A stretch of 64,000 bases of DNA from Streptomyces taklimakanensis (GCF_009709575.1 NZ_WIXO01000001.1:1736001-1800000), one strand, 5' to 3'. Positions 1 through 9,849 are shown, counted from the stretch's first letter. The notes: generated by a model from the sequence alone, not told the origin. Numbers and translations are program-made.

Positions 1-43
1 GCCCGTGCCGCGCTCCGGACCGCCCGGACGCCCGCCGAGGTGC

Positions 44-1399
44 TCACGGCCCGACCAGGGGGCGGAGATCGGCGAAGCGCCGCTCGCCGATACCGCTCAC
101 CTCGCGGAGTTCGTCGACCGAGGAGAACCCGCCGTGCTCGGTGCGGTAGTCGACGATGCGCCGGGCCATGACGGGGCCGATGCCGGGAAGGGCGTCGAGC
201 TGCTCGACGGTGGCCGAGTTGAGGCTGACCGGTGCGCCGGGCGGCGCCCCCGCCCCGGCGGGTGGGACGGGCACGCCCGCCGGAGCGGGGGGCTCGCCGA
301 CGACGATCTGTTCTCCGTCGGCCACCGGCCGGGCGCGGTTGAGGCCGTGGAGGTCCGTGCCCGGCCTGACGCCGCCCGCGGCCTCCAGGGCGTCGGCCAC
401 GCGCGCGCCGGGCGGCAGCCGGTGGAGCCCCGGCCTGCGGACCTCGCCCGCCACGTCCACCAGCAGCCGTCCGGCGGCCGGGGGCGACGCGCCGAGGGAC
501 GGCGGGGGCGCTTCCGACGGCGGCACGGGACGCGAGCGGGACGCGGACTCCACCGGCGGTGCCTCCACCGTCCGCGGGCGCCCGCTCCAGAAGTGGTGCG
601 CGGCGAGGCCGAGCGCCAGGACCAGGACGACGGTGAGCGCGGCGAGCGAGCGCGGCGCCGCACCGAACCGCGCCCGAGCCCACAACGGCAGCCGATCCCG
701 TACCGCTTCCGTCAACCGCTCGTACCGGGACGAGCGCGGAGTCCTCGGACCGGCCGACGGCGCGGTGACGGCACCGGGACCCGGCACGGCGTCGTCCGAC
801 ACGGTGTCGCCCGGCACGGGTTCGTCCGCCGCGCCCTTGGGGTCGGGCCCGTGGGCCTCGGTGGAGGCGCGCGCCGGCACCCGTGGCCGCCGTTCCGCCA
901 CCCCTCGCCGGACGCGCGCCCGCCGCACCGCCTCGCGTGCCGAGGCGATCGCCTCGGCACGCGGCAGCGGAGCCGCTCGGACGGCCTCCGCGGCAACGGG
1001 ATCAGGGGTGGGACCGGAGGCGGGGACGGAGGAGGCGGCGGGGACGGAGGAGGCGGAAGGGCGCACGGGCGCGAGGAGGCCGTCGGGGCCGCGTGGCTCA
1101 CGCCCCGAGGCTCCGGAGGGCGGATCCAACGGCAGCGCGCTCGCCCGCTCCCTCAGCGCGCGGGCGTCGGCCGCCCGCCGGAGCCCTCGCCCCCGGACCC
1201 GCGCGCGCATGCGGTGACCGGGGCCGTCCGCCCTCCGGTGGCGCCCCGGCCCTGTCGACCGGCCCCAGGTGGGAGGCCGCCCGGTCGAGGGGGAGGGGGA
1301 GGGGGAAGCGGGCTCCGCGGCGGAGACGGACGCGGAGGTGGAGGTGGAGGTGGAGGGGTCGGAGGGGAAACGCGGTCGAAGGCGTGGTCGAGAGCTCAT
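44..1399 (-). CDS. comEA: ComEA-like helix-hairpin-helix DNA-binding protein
   Basis: A 451-aa protein. Residues 1-225 are low-complexity (Pro, Ser, Arg, Ala), followed by one membrane segment near residues 245-262 (AALTVVLVLALGLAAHHFW). An SLBB-like domain comes next (LLVDVAGEVRRPGLHRLP... VADALEAAGGV), and the last 65 residues form a double helix-hairpin-helix (LNSATVEQLDALPGIGPVMA, GGFSSVDELREVSGIGE). This SLBB plus HhH order is that of ComEA, the membrane-anchored receptor that binds double-stranded DNA outside the cell during uptake in competent bacteria. In actinomycetes the gene is conserved but its role is unproven. The N-terminal cytoplasmic extension is much longer than in Bacillus ComEA. 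A comEC gene would be expected just beyond the left edge on the same strand but lies outside the window. Confidence 0.9.
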   Translation of the reverse strand: MSSRPRLRPRFPSDPSTSTSTSASVSAAEPASPSPSPSTGRPPTWGRSTGPGRHRRADGPGHRMRARVRGRGLRRAADARALRERASALPLDPPSGASGREPRGPDGLLAPVRPSASSVPAASSVPASGPTPDPVAAEAVRAAPLPRAEAIASAREAVRRARVRRGVAERRPRVPARASTEAHGPDPKGAADEPVPGDTVSDDAVPGPGAVTAPSAGPRTPRSSRYERLTEAVRDRLPLWARARFGAAPRSLAALTVVLVLALGLAAHHFWSGRPRTVEAPPVESASRSRPVPPSEAPPPSLGASPPAAGRLLVDVAGEVRRPGLHRLPPGARVADALEAAGGVRPGTDLHGLNRARPVADGEQIVVGEPPAPAGVPVPPAGAGAPPGAPVSLNSATVEQLDALPGIGPVMARRIVDYRTEHGGFSSVDELREVSGIGERRFADLRPLVGP

Positions 1400-1458
1400 G
1401 TCGGCCGACGGTAGGGCGGGCCCGCCCCTTCCTTCCGGCGGCCGCCCTTTCCCGTGGA

Positions 1459-2334
1459 CTACCGGCCGGTTGTGGACAACTCCGCCACCTGTTTGAGTGA
1501 CACCACCACGCCCAGCAACCCCGGCCCCGTGTGCGCGCCGATCACCGCCCCCACCTCGCTGACGTGCAGTTCCTCCAGCCCCGGCAGCCGTTCGCGCAGG
1601 CGCTGCGCGAGGTGGTCGGCACGGTCCGCCGCCGCCAGGTGGTGCACGGCGACGTCCACGGGCGCGGTTCCCGCCCGGTCCACGACGATCTCCTCCAGAC
1701 GGGCGATGGCGCGGGAGGCGGTGCGGACCTTCTCCAACAGACCGATGCGGCCGTTCTCCAGCTCCAACAGCGGCTTGACCGCCAGCGCGGAGCCCAGCAG
1801 CGCCCGGGCGGCGCCGATACGGCCACCACGCCGCAGGTACTCCAGGGTGTCCACGTAGAAGAACGCCGAGGTTCCCGCGGCGCGCTTGCGCGCCGCGGCG
1901 ACCGTCTCCTCCAGGGTGCCGCCCGCCTCGGCGGTCCCGGCCGCGGCCAGGGCGCAGAAGCCCAGTGCCATCGCCACCATGCCGGTGTCCACCACACGCA
2001 CCGGTACGGGTGCCTCCCGGGCGGCGAGCACGGCCGCGTCGTAGGTGCCGGAGATCTCCGCCGACAGGTGGAGGGAGACGATGCTCTCCGCCCCCGCCTC
2101 GGCGATGGCCCGGTAGGTGTCGGCGAACACCCAGGGACCAGGCCGGGAGGTGGTCACCGACCGCCGCTTCCCGAGCGCCTCGGCCAGCGAACGGGCGGAG
2201 ATCTCGGTGCCCTCCTCCAACGCCCGGTCGCCGAGCACCACGGTCAGCGGCACCGAGGTGATGCGGTGCCGCTCCAGCGCCGCCCGCGGCAGGTAGGCCG
2301 TGGAGTCAGTGACGATCGCGACATGGCGGGACAT
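1459..2334 (-). CDS. DegV family fatty-acid-binding protein
   Basis: A 291-aa protein starting MSRHVAIVTDSTAYLP, the classic DegV N-terminus (VTDSTAxLP). It also has SVTTSRPGP near residue 60, where the family carries the T-S-x-P fatty-acid-binding motif, and VSLHLSAEISGTYDAA in the middle. Full length for the family. Members bind the acyl chain of fatty acids, as in FakB, and can present them to a kinase, but no kinase gene is visible here. The stop lies 59 bp upstream of comEA on the same strand, so the two may be co-transcribed. The assignment to the family is firm, the biological role is not. Confidence 0.93.
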   Translation of the reverse strand: MSRHVAIVTDSTAYLPRAALERHRITSVPLTVVLGDRALEEGTEISARSLAEALGKRRSVTTSRPGPWVFADTYRAIAEAGAESIVSLHLSAEISGTYDAAVLAAREAPVPVRVVDTGMVAMALGFCALAAAGTAEAGGTLEETVAAARKRAAGTSAFFYVDTLEYLRRGGRIGAARALLGSALAVKPLLELENGRIGLLEKVRTASRAIARLEEIVVDRAGTAPVDVAVHHLAAADRADHLAQRLRERLPGLEELHVSEVGAVIGAHTGPGLLGVVVSLKQVAELSTTGR

Positions 2335-2531
2335 GGGGCGGAGATTACCGGGCTCTTCGGCGCGGTGGCGACGCGAGCCGCCCGGCGCGGGCCGTCGTGT
2401 TCCCGTCCGCCGCGCGTCCGCCGGGACGGGAGCCGTTCACCGGGCGGCCGTCAGCGGTACGTCACCGGTTCACAGCGCGCCCCACGGCACGCTTCACCGC
2501 ACGGGAGCGACACACGACCGGCCGCCCGCGC

Positions 2532-3329
2532 TCACGGGGCGCTCCGCGGGTGGCCCCTGCCGAAGTCCGGGCCGAGGCCGGTGCCGAACTCCCCGACGGG
2601 ATCTCCGGCCGAACCGGTGCCATGGGCTCCCGGCCACCCCTGCCGGGGGTCCTTCCCGCCCTCGATCCCCGGTGGCCGCCGGCCACCGGGGGCCTCGGAC
2701 GTCCCCGGGGCGGGAGCGCCGGACGCACCGGGCGCGCCGGTGGCCCCCGCGGCGCGGGGGGCCTCCTCCGCACCGGGCTCCATCCAGTGGCGCAGGGCGC
2801 CCGCCTCGATCTCGATCTGTTCGCCGAGGGCGGCCAGGCTCTCCTCGTCGTGTCGCAGGGCCCGGTCCTGGGCGGCGAAGCGCAACGAGTCCGCGGAGGC
2901 GCGGATGCGGTCGGCGCGCTCGCGTGCCTCCGGCAGCCGGGCGGCGATCCGGTTCCGGTCCGGTTCGCGCTCCATCAGCAGCCGCAGTTCGCCGTCGAGT
3001 TGGCGGGCGTGATCGTCGAGCCGTTCGAACAGGCCGACGGCCTCGGCCAGCGAGGCGTCGTGCGCGACCCCGGCCTCCAGGGCACGTCGGGTGCCGTCGA
3101 GGGAGGCGCGCAGTTCCAGCCGTACCCGGGCCAGTTCGCCGATCGGACCGGGCTGGGCGCTGCGAGCCCGCAGGGTCGTCTCCTCCACGGTGTGACGCAC
3201 CTGCCGCCCCGTCCGCTCCACGCCGCGCTTGACCGTGCGCACCGCCTTGACGGTGAGGAACGCGCCGAGGGCCACGAAGAGTACGAAGAGCACGAAAAGC
3301 ACAGCCATCAGGCCGGTGACGAACTCCAC
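2532..3329 (-). CDS. single-pass membrane protein with long coiled coil
   Basis: A 265-aa protein of unknown function. The GTG start has a GGGAG ribosome site seven bases upstream. Residues 5-28 form a very hydrophobic membrane segment (VLFVLFVLFVALGAFLTV), followed by a Lys/Arg-rich stretch and about 130 residues rich in Glu, Arg, Leu and Ala with heptad character (residues about 60-190), then a Pro/Gly/Ala-rich disordered tail. This suggests an anchored cytoplasmic coiled coil. The downstream neighbour is degV 197 bp away. The glcD-like gene diverges from its promoter side. I do not recognise a named family. Confidence 0.75.
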   Translation of the reverse strand: MEFVTGLMAVLFVLFVLFVALGAFLTVKAVRTVKRGVERTGRQVRHTVEETTLRARSAQPGPIGELARVRLELRASLDGTRRALEAGVAHDASLAEAVGLFERLDDHARQLDGELRLLMEREPDRNRIAARLPEARERADRIRASADSLRFAAQDRALRHDEESLAALGEQIEIEAGALRHWMEPGAEEAPRAAGATGAPGASGAPAPGTSEAPGGRRPPGIEGGKDPRQGWPGAHGTGSAGDPVGEFGTGLGPDFGRGHPRSAP

Positions 3330-3591
3330 AGGTCCGCTCCCTCGTCCGCCGGTGCCTCCCCGCCCTCCAGGTCCTCTCCCGGCGGGGCGGCCGTTCTCCC
3401 AGGGTAAACGCGCCGGGTCCGATACGGAGTTCCGCCGGGCCCGGAACGTTCCCCCGCGCGTCCCGTAGGGGTTCGGCCGGACTTCCGGACCGACGCGCGC
3501 TCGCCCGCTCGTCGCCGTCCGTCCGCTGGTCTACCGTCTGTCGGCAGGCCCGCACGGGCCCGGACACCCGACACAGGATGGTGGTGCGTCG

Positions 3592-4986
3592 ATGACCGTG
3601 GGCACGGATCCGCCCGGGAGCCTGGCCGACGATCTGGCCGGCCTCGTGGGGCGCGAGCACGTACGGGTGGACGACGGCGCGCTGACCGCCTACGCCCGCG
3701 ACGCCACCCCCCTGTACACCGCCCGACCCCACGCCGTGGTGCTGCCCGGCTCCACCGACGAGGTGGCGGCGGTCCTGCGGTACGCCACCGATCGGGGCGT
3801 GCCCGTCGTACCGCGCGGCGCGGGTTCCAACCTGTGCGCCGCCACCGTGCCCCTGAGCGGCGGCATCGTGATGGCGCTGACCCGGCTGAACCGCGTCCTG
3901 GAGGTCAGTCCCGCCGAGCTGCTGGCCCGCGTGCAGACCGGGGTGACCACCGCGGCACTCTCCGACGCGGCGGCCCGCCAGGGGCTGCTCTACGCTCCCG
4001 ACCCCGGCAGCCGCACCGTCTCCACCGTCGGCGGCAACGTGGCCACCTGCGCCGGCGGACTGCGCGGCCTGAAGTACGGCGTCACCCGCAACCACGTCCT
4101 CGGCCTGGAGGCGGTCCTCCCCACCGGGGAGGTCGTACGCACCGGCGGCCGGCTCTGGAAGGACGTGGCCGGCTACGACCTCACCCGGTTGCTGACCGGC
4201 TCCGAGGGGACGCTCGCGGTGATCACCGAGGTCACCGTGGGCCTGCTGCCGGCACCGGAGGAGACCGGTACCGGGGTCGCCTACTTCGACTCCCTCGCCG
4301 ACGCCTCCCGCGCCGTGGCGGCCGTCATCGCGAGCGGCGTCCTCCCGGCCACGCTGGAGTTCCTCGACCGCAAGTGCGTGGTGGCCGTGGAGGAGTTCGC
4401 CGGGCTCGGCCTGCGGCGGGACGCGGGCGCGCTGCTGCTGTTCGGCGACGACGGCCCGACCGGCGCGGTGGCCGGCACGCTCGCCCGCATCGGCGAGGTC
4501 TGCGCGGACGCCGGCTCGCCGGAGGTCACCCTCGCCGAGGACGTCGCCCGCTCCGAGGCGCTGCTGGCCGCCCGCCGCTGCTCGCTGCCCGCCCTCTCCC
4601 GGCTGGCCCCGCTGACGATCCTGGAGGACGCCACCGTGCCCCGGCACCGGCTCGCCGAGATGGTGGACCGCATCGACGACATCGCCGCCCGTCACGATCT
4701 GATGATCGCCACCTTCGGGCACGCGGGCGACGGCAACCTCCACCCCACCTGCGTGCTGGACCCGGACGACGGGGCGGCCGTGGAACGCTCGCACAAGGCG
4801 TTCGCGGAGATCTTCGCGGCCGCCATCGAACTGGACGGCACCATCACCGGCGAACACGGTGTGGGCGCCGCCAAACTGCCGTACCTGGCCGACCGGATCG
4901 GGAACGACCAGGTGGCCCTGTTGCGCCGCATCAAGCGGGCCTTCGACCCCGCCGGCATCCTCAACCCCGGAAAGCTCGGTTCCTGA
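3592..4986 (+). CDS. glcD: FAD-linked oxidase, glycolate/D-lactate oxidase subunit GlcD-like
   Basis: A 464-aa flavoprotein of the GlcD/D-lactate dehydrogenase family that oxidises a 2-hydroxy acid to a 2-oxo acid. The PCMH-type FAD-binding domain spans about residues 35-215 and shows VPVVPRGAGSNLCA and STVGGNVATCAGGLRGLKYG. The C-terminal substrate domain has the metal/substrate motifs ATFGHAGDGNLHP and GEHGVGAAKL. The ATG is preceded by a GGTGG-type ribosome site. The Fe-S partner begins 48 bp downstream on the same strand, so the two form an operon. Substrate (glycolate, D-lactate or another) cannot be told from sequence. A separate GlcE-like subunit is absent. Confidence 0.88.
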   Translation: MTVGTDPPGSLADDLAGLVGREHVRVDDGALTAYARDATPLYTARPHAVVLPGSTDEVAAVLRYATDRGVPVVPRGAGSNLCAATVPLSGGIVMALTRLNRVLEVSPAELLARVQTGVTTAALSDAAARQGLLYAPDPGSRTVSTVGGNVATCAGGLRGLKYGVTRNHVLGLEAVLPTGEVVRTGGRLWKDVAGYDLTRLLTGSEGTLAVITEVTVGLLPAPEETGTGVAYFDSLADASRAVAAVIASGVLPATLEFLDRKCVVAVEEFAGLGLRRDAGALLLFGDDGPTGAVAGTLARIGEVCADAGSPEVTLAEDVARSEALLAARRCSLPALSRLAPLTILEDATVPRHRLAEMVDRIDDIAARHDLMIATFGHAGDGNLHPTCVLDPDDGAAVERSHKAFAEIFAAAIELDGTITGEHGVGAAKLPYLADRIGNDQVALLRRIKRAFDPAGILNPGKLGS

Positions 4987-5034
4987 CTTCCCCTCCCCCC
5001 ACCCGACGGCGGGGGCGTCCCCGGAGGAGCTCCG

Positions 5035-6369
5035 ATGACCACCGACCGACCCTCCCACCGGTCCCCCCGAGAGCCCGTGGCGCCTGCGGCCCCGCGGAAG
5101 CCGACCCCGGGGTCCGGTCGGGAGTCCGGCCCGACGCCCGGCCCGACGCCCGGCCCGGCATCCGGCCCGGGCCTTGGCGTCTTCGACAAGGATCTGCTCG
5201 ACCGCTGCATCTCCTGCGGTTTCTGCCTGCCCGCCTGCCCCACCTACACCCTCACCGGTCAGGAGCCCTCCTCCCCGCGCGGGCGCATCACGCTCATGCG
5301 GGCGCTGGAGTCCGGCGACCTCGCGCCGGACGACCCCACCCTGGCCGAGGAGTCGTCGTTCTGCCTGGGCTGCCGGGCCTGCGAGCCGGTCTGCCCCGCG
5401 GGCGTCCGGTACGGCGCGCTGCTGGAGCAGTGGCGGGACCACCAGTGGCGGGGCCGTGACCGCCCTCTGATCGCCCGGCTGCTGATGGCCCTGGTGTCCC
5501 GGCCCGCCCTGCTGCGGCTCCAGGGACTCGTTCGGCGCCACGCCCGCCCCGGACGGCGGCCGGGAGCGGGAGCGAGGGCGGGGACGGGGGCGCCACAGGC
5601 CACCCGGCGGGACGCGCCGGAAGCGGCGTCGAGCCGCCCGGCGGAGCCCGTCTCGCTGATGTTGGGCTGCGTCGAGCGCGGCCTGTACCCGGCCGTCTCC
5701 CGAGCCGTCCGCACGCTGCGGCCGGAGGTCGACGTACCGCCCGGGCAGGGCTGCTGCGGCGCGCTGCACGCCCACAACGGCGACTCCGCCGCCGGCGCCG
5801 AGCTGGCCCACGCGCTCGGTGAGCGCCTGCCGGGCACCATCGTGACCACCGCCGGCGGCTGCGCCGCCCACCTGGCCCACCACCTGGGACGTGGTCGCGT
5901 GCGGGAGCTGAGCGAGTACCTGGAGCTGACGGGCCACCGCCCGGCGGGCAGGGTCACGGTCGACGGCCGCCCGGCACGGGTCGCCCTGCAGGACTCCTGC
6001 CACCTGCGCAACGGGCTCGGTGTGACGCGCCCACCCCGGGAGGCGATCGCCGCGGTCGCCGAGTACGTGGAGCTGCCGAACGCGGGCGACTGCTGCGGCG
6101 CCGCCGGCACGTACTCGATGCTCCGGCCCGCCGACAGCCGGGCCGTACTGGCCCCGAAGCTGGCCGCGATCGAGGCGGCGGACGTGGACTACGTCGTGGC
6201 CGTCAACCCCGGATGCCTGCGTCAGCTCCGGCAGGGGCTGCGGCGCGGCGGCTCGCGGGTGCGCGCGCTCCACCTCGCCGAACTGCTCGCCCTGGCGGCG
6301 GCCGGGGAGGCCGGGGGGAGCGGAGGGGCCGGGAAGGACCGGGGGGAGCCGGAGGCCCCCGCCGACTGA
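5035..6369 (+). CDS. glcF: Fe-S oxidoreductase subunit, GlcF/LutA-like
   Basis: A 444-aa protein with a disordered Pro/Gly/Ser N-terminus of about 45 residues. Two 4Fe-4S motifs follow (CISCGFCLPACPTY near 60 and CLGCRACEPVCPAG near 112), then two CCG domains (GCVERGLYP with QGCCGALHAHNG, and QDSCHLRNG with NAGDCCGAAGTYS). This is the electron-transfer subunit that accepts electrons from the GlcD-type flavoprotein encoded immediately upstream. The start has a strong GGAGGAG site. The Ser/Gly/Pro N-terminal repeat (GPTPGPTPGPASGPG) is lineage-specific filler. The C-terminus is Gly/Ala/Pro-rich. Confidence 0.88.
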   Translation: MTTDRPSHRSPREPVAPAAPRKPTPGSGRESGPTPGPTPGPASGPGLGVFDKDLLDRCISCGFCLPACPTYTLTGQEPSSPRGRITLMRALESGDLAPDDPTLAEESSFCLGCRACEPVCPAGVRYGALLEQWRDHQWRGRDRPLIARLLMALVSRPALLRLQGLVRRHARPGRRPGAGARAGTGAPQATRRDAPEAASSRPAEPVSLMLGCVERGLYPAVSRAVRTLRPEVDVPPGQGCCGALHAHNGDSAAGAELAHALGERLPGTIVTTAGGCAAHLAHHLGRGRVRELSEYLELTGHRPAGRVTVDGRPARVALQDSCHLRNGLGVTRPPREAIAAVAEYVELPNAGDCCGAAGTYSMLRPADSRAVLAPKLAAIEAADVDYVVAVNPGCLRQLRQGLRRGGSRVRALHLAELLALAAAGEAGGSGGAGKDRGEPEAPAD

Positions 6370-6421
6370 TTCCGCCGGCGGGGCGGCGGGTGTCCCCGTG
6401 GCCGCGGGCCGGGAAGGCGGG

Positions 6422-6454
6422 CGGGGCGGAGACCGGGTGACGGTCTCCGCCCCG
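6422..6454. terminator. bidirectional terminator hairpin between glcF and leuS
   Basis: A perfect 14-bp inverted repeat (6422-6435 with 6441-6454) around a 5-base loop lies between the convergent glcF and leuS stops. It has no long T-run, as is usual for Streptomyces terminators. Confidence 0.7.
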
Positions 6455-6517
6455 CGACGTCCCACGTCCTCGGGCCGCCCTCGGGCCGTGGCTCCACGGC
6501 GCCGGGGCGGACCGGGC

Positions 6518-9385
6518 TCAGGCCGGGACGACGTTCACCAGCTTCGGCGCCCGGACGATCACCTTCCGGACTCCCGCGCCGTCCAGCGCGTTCACCACCG
6601 CGGGCGTGGCCAGCGCCCGGCTCTCCAGGTCCGCCTCGGAGATGTCCGGGGAGACCTCCAGCCGGGCCTTGAGCTTGCCGCGCACCTGGACGACGCAGGT
6701 CACGGTCTCGTCCACCACGTACCGGGGGTCCGCGACGGGGAAGTCCGCGTACACGACGCTGTCCTCGTGGCCCAGCCGGTGCCACAGCTCCTCGGCGACG
6801 TGCGGGGCCAGCGGCGCGATCAGCAGGACCAGCGACTCGGCCACCGAACGCGGCACCTCGCGCAGCCTGGTGGCGTGGTTGTTCAGCTCGGTGATCTTGG
6901 CGATGGCGGTGTTGAAGCGCAGCCCCGCCATGTCCTGCCGCACCCCGTCGATCGCCTTGTGCAGCGCCCGCAGGGTCTCCTCGTCCGGCTCGGCGTCGAC
7001 GACCGACACCTCGCCCGTCGCCTCGTCCACGACGTTGCGCCACAGCCGCTGCAGCAGCCGGTACTGGCCGACGACCGCGCGGGTGTCCCACGGACGGGAG
7101 ACGTCCAGCGGACCCATCGCCATCTCGTACAGCCGCAGCGTGTCGGCGCCGTACTCGGCGCAGATCTCGTCCGGGGTGACGGCGTTCTTCAGGGACTTGC
7201 CCATCTTGCCCAGCGCCCGGCTGACCTTCTCGCCCTTGTACCAGTACGCGCCGTCGCGCTCGGTGACCTCGGCGGCGGGCACCGCGATGCCGCGGGAGTC
7301 GCGGTAGACGTACGCCTGGATCATGCCCTGGTTGAACAGCTTGTGGAACGGCTCGGCCGAGGACACGTACCCCAGGTCGTACAGCACCTTGGACCAGAAG
7401 CGGGCGTACAGCAGGTGCAGCACGGCGTGCTCGGCGCCGCCGATGTACAGGTCGACGCCGCCGGTCGGTTTGTCCTCGCGCGGACCCATCCAGTAGCGCT
7501 CGACCTCGGGGTCGACCAACCGCTCGTCGTTGTGCGGATCCAGGTAGCGCAGCTCGTACCAGCAGGAGCCGGCCCAGTTGGGCATGGTGTTGGTCTCGCG
7601 CCGGTACCGCTTGGGGCCGTCGCCCAGGTCCAGGGTGACGTTGACCCATTCCTCGTTCCGCGACAGCGGGGTCTCGGGTTCGGTGTCGGCGTCGTCGGGG
7701 TCGAAGGTGCGCGGGGAGTAGTCCTCGACCTCGGGCAGCTCCAGCGGCAGCATCGACTCGGGCAGGGCGTGGGCCACGCCGTCCTCGTCGTAGACGATCG
7801 GGAAGGGCTCGCCCCAGTAACGCTGCCGGCTGAACAGCCAGTCGCGCAGCCGGTAGTTGACGGTGCCCTCGCCGATGCCGCGCTCGGTCAGCCACTCGGT
7901 CGTCCGGATCTTGGCCTCGGCGACGCCCAGACCGTCCAGCGACACCTCCACACCGGTGGAGTTGATGATCGTGGCGTCGTACGAGTCGAAGGCGTCGTCC
8001 CAGGTCGACGGATCGGTGCCGCGGCCGTCGGTCGGCTTGACCACGCAGCGCATCGGCAGCTCGAAGGCGCGCGCGAAGGCGAAGTCCCGGCTGTCGTGGG
8101 CGGGGACGGCCATGATCGCGCCGGTGCCGTACCCCATCAGCACGTAGTCGGCGATGAAGACCGGGATCCGCTCACCGCCGGCCGGATTGACGGCGTAGGC
8201 GCCGGTGAAGACCCCGGTCTTCTCCTTCGCGTCGGCCTGCCGCTCCACGTCGGACTTGGCCGCGGCCTGCTCGCGGTACACGGCGACCGCCTCGGCCGGG
8301 GTGGCGTGACCGCCCGTCCACGCCTCGCGGGTGTCCTCGGGCCAGGCGTCGGGCACGATCCGGTCCACCAGGTCGTGCTCGGGCGCCAGCACCATGTAGG
8401 TGGCCCCGAACAGGGTGTCCTGGCGGGTGGTGAAGACGGTGATCCGCTCGTCGCTTCCCTCCACGGGGAACTCGACGCGGGCGCCCTCGCTGCGGCCGAT
8501 CCAGTTGCGCTGCTGCAGTTTGATGGCCTCGGGCCAGTCCAGTCCGTCCAGGTCGCGCAGCAGCCGCTCGGCGTAGGCGGTGATGCGCATGTTCCACTGG
8601 CGCAGCTTCGCCCTGAAGACGGGGTAGTTGCCGCGCTCGGAGCGGCCCTCGGCGGTGACCTCCTCGTTGGCCAGGACGGTGCCCAGGCCGGGGCACCAGT
8701 TGACCGGCGCGTCGGAGGCGTACGCCAGTCGGTACTCGCCCAGCACGTCGGCCCGCTCGGCCGCGCTCAGCTCGCTCCAGGGGCGACCGTCCGGCGTGGG
8801 GCGCCTGCCGCTGTCGAACTGCTCGACCAGCTCCGCGATCGGCCGGGCCCGGTCCGCCTCCTCGTCGTACCAGGAGTCGAAGATCTTCAGGAAGATCCAC
8901 TGGGTCCAGCGGTAGTAGTCCGGGTCGATCGTGGCGAAGGACCGGCGCTGGTCGTGGCCCAGACCCAGCCGCCGCAACTGGGCCTTCATGTTCTCCATGT
9001 TGGCCTCGGTCGACACCCGCGGGTGGGTACCGGTCTGCACGGCGTACTGCTCGGCGGGCAGGCCGAAGGCGTCGAAACCCAGGGTGTGCAGGACGTTGTG
9101 ACCGGTCATCCGCAGGTAGCGCGCGGTGACGTCGGTGGCGATGTACCCCAGCGGGTGCCCGACGTGCAGGCCCGCGCCCGAGGGGTACGGGAACATGTCC
9201 ATGATGAACCGCTCGGGCCTGGCGACGGTCTCGGGATCCCCGGCCAGGTCCCCCGTGGGGTTGGGGGCCTCGTACGTGCCGTGCTCGTCCCAGAAGTCCT
9301 GCCAGCGCGCCTCGATCTCGGCGGCCAGCGCGGCCGTGTAGCGATGGGGGGCCGCGGTCTCCGCGGCGGCGGTGGTCTCGCTCAT
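6518..9385 (-). CDS. leuS: leucyl-tRNA synthetase
   Basis: A 955-aa class I aminoacyl-tRNA synthetase that charges tRNA-Leu. The HIGH signature region is [18 protein letters not shown] near residues 64-81. The CP1 editing domain follows (about 260-470) with a T-rich pocket ([14 protein letters not shown]). The KMSKS variant is [14 protein letters not shown] near residue 729, then the anticodon-binding helices and the C-terminal domain ending [14 protein letters not shown]. Length matches actinobacterial LeuS. The upstream region carries a leucine-rich leader peptide and a Rho-independent terminator, described separately, which suggests control by leucyl-tRNA supply. Confidence 0.98.
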   Translation of the reverse strand: MSETTAAAETAAPHRYTAALAAEIEARWQDFWDEHGTYEAPNPTGDLAGDPETVARPERFIMDMFPYPSGAGLHVGHPLGYIATDVTARYLRMTGHNVLHTLGFDAFGLPAEQYAVQTGTHPRVSTEANMENMKAQLRRLGLGHDQRRSFATIDPDYYRWTQWIFLKIFDSWYDEEADRARPIAELVEQFDSGRRPTPDGRPWSELSAAERADVLGEYRLAYASDAPVNWCPGLGTVLANEEVTAEGRSERGNYPVFRAKLRQWNMRITAYAERLLRDLDGLDWPEAIKLQQRNWIGRSEGARVEFPVEGSDERITVFTTRQDTLFGATYMVLAPEHDLVDRIVPDAWPEDTREAWTGGHATPAEAVAVYREQAAAKSDVERQADAKEKTGVFTGAYAVNPAGGERIPVFIADYVLMGYGTGAIMAVPAHDSRDFAFARAFELPMRCVVKPTDGRGTDPSTWDDAFDSYDATIINSTGVEVSLDGLGVAEAKIRTTEWLTERGIGEGTVNYRLRDWLFSRQRYWGEPFPIVYDEDGVAHALPESMLPLELPEVEDYSPRTFDPDDADTEPETPLSRNEEWVNVTLDLGDGPKRYRRETNTMPNWAGSCWYELRYLDPHNDERLVDPEVERYWMGPREDKPTGGVDLYIGGAEHAVLHLLYARFWSKVLYDLGYVSSAEPFHKLFNQGMIQAYVYRDSRGIAVPAAEVTERDGAYWYKGEKVSRALGKMGKSLKNAVTPDEICAEYGADTLRLYEMAMGPLDVSRPWDTRAVVGQYRLLQRLWRNVVDEATGEVSVVDAEPDEETLRALHKAIDGVRQDMAGLRFNTAIAKITELNNHATRLREVPRSVAESLVLLIAPLAPHVAEELWHRLGHEDSVVYADFPVADPRYVVDETVTCVVQVRGKLKARLEVSPDISEADLESRALATPAVVNALDGAGVRKVIVRAPKLVNVVPA

Positions 9386-9456
9386 CGTCCTCTAAGCTCC
9401 ATCGGTCGTCGTCTGCTCGCGGGAACCGGCGGGGTCGTGCGGGACCCGTGGTCCGT

Positions 9457-9485
9457 AAAACAAAAGACCCCTCGCACAGGAGGGG
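9457..9485 (-). terminator. Rho-independent terminator in the leuS leader
   Basis: On the minus strand the sequence reads CCCCTC-CTGTGC-GAGGGG followed by TCTTTTGTTTT. It is a six-base-pair GC stem (9468-9473 with 9480-9485) and a T-rich tract at 9457-9465. It lies after the leader peptide and 72 bp before the leuS start. T-rich tails are rare in this GC-rich window, so this is likely a working intrinsic terminator or attenuator. Confidence 0.82.
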
Positions 9486-9487
9486 GC

Positions 9488-9549
9488 GCCGCGCTGATTC
9501 CGACCTCGCCGGAACCGGGACCGGAGGGTCGGCGGTGGTTCAGCGCGGC
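9488..9549 (-). promoter_or_regulatory. long-range leader stem of the leuS attenuator
   Basis: A perfect 10-bp inverted repeat pairs 9488-9497 with 9540-9549. The upstream arm contains the last codons and the stop of the leader peptide, and the downstream arm abuts the terminator stem. An inner CCGACC/GGTCGG pair sits between the arms. Ribosome position on the leader peptide would decide whether the first arm is free. I infer a role in the attenuator. The exact alternative fold needs computation. Confidence 0.5.
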
Positions 9550-9578
9550 CCGCTAAGCAGAAGGCGTACGGCACGCAT
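9540..9578 (-). CDS. leucine leader peptide (MRAVRLLLSGPR) of leuS
   Basis: A 12-codon ORF ahead of leuS with three consecutive leucine codons CTT CTG CTT. CTT is a rarely used leucine codon in such GC-rich genomes, so slow decoding when leucyl-tRNA is short is plausible. It is followed by the 10-bp leader stem and a terminator with a T-tract. This layout is that of ribosome-mediated attenuation as known for amino-acid genes in actinobacteria. The ribosome-binding site is weak by eye. Function is inferred from layout, and the ORF itself is seen directly. Confidence 0.78.
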   Translation of the reverse strand: MRAVRLLLSGPR

Positions 9579-9667
9579 GCGGTCAGGGTACCGCAAGGCC
9601 CCCTCCACCCCGGCGGCCGCCCGGCGGCCGGAGACCCGGCGCCCTCGACGAGCACGGGCAGACGAAC

Positions 9668-9701
9668 GAGAGCGGGCCGCCCGTACGGACGGCCCGCTCT
9701 C
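9668..9701 (-). terminator. terminator of the first tRNA-Ala
   Basis: A perfect 12-bp inverted repeat (9668-9679 with 9690-9701), with the inner palindrome CCGTACGG, lies seven bases beyond the 3' end of tRNA-Ala. Confidence 0.75.
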
Positions 9702-9707
9702 CGAATG

Positions 9708-9780
<73 letters not shown>

Positions 9781-9818
9781 TTGTTCGTCCTCCGCGGTCC
9801 CCCGCGGCGACGTCGCCT

Positions 9819-9849
9819 ACTTTACACGCCCCGGACCGCTCTTCGCCAA
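9819..9849 (-). promoter_or_regulatory. candidate promoter for tRNA-Ala copy 1
   Basis: Minus-strand TTGGCG, a 19-base spacer and TAAAGT lie about 39 bases upstream of the tRNA. Match to the main vegetative promoter consensus is only partial. Confidence 0.35.

Noticed and set aside
2494..6465. 1323-aa open frame on the minus strand opposite glcD and glcF
   Set aside because: It is antisense to two genes with clear FAD and Fe-S motifs. Long antisense frames arise from the GC bias of third positions, and the product shows no family motifs.
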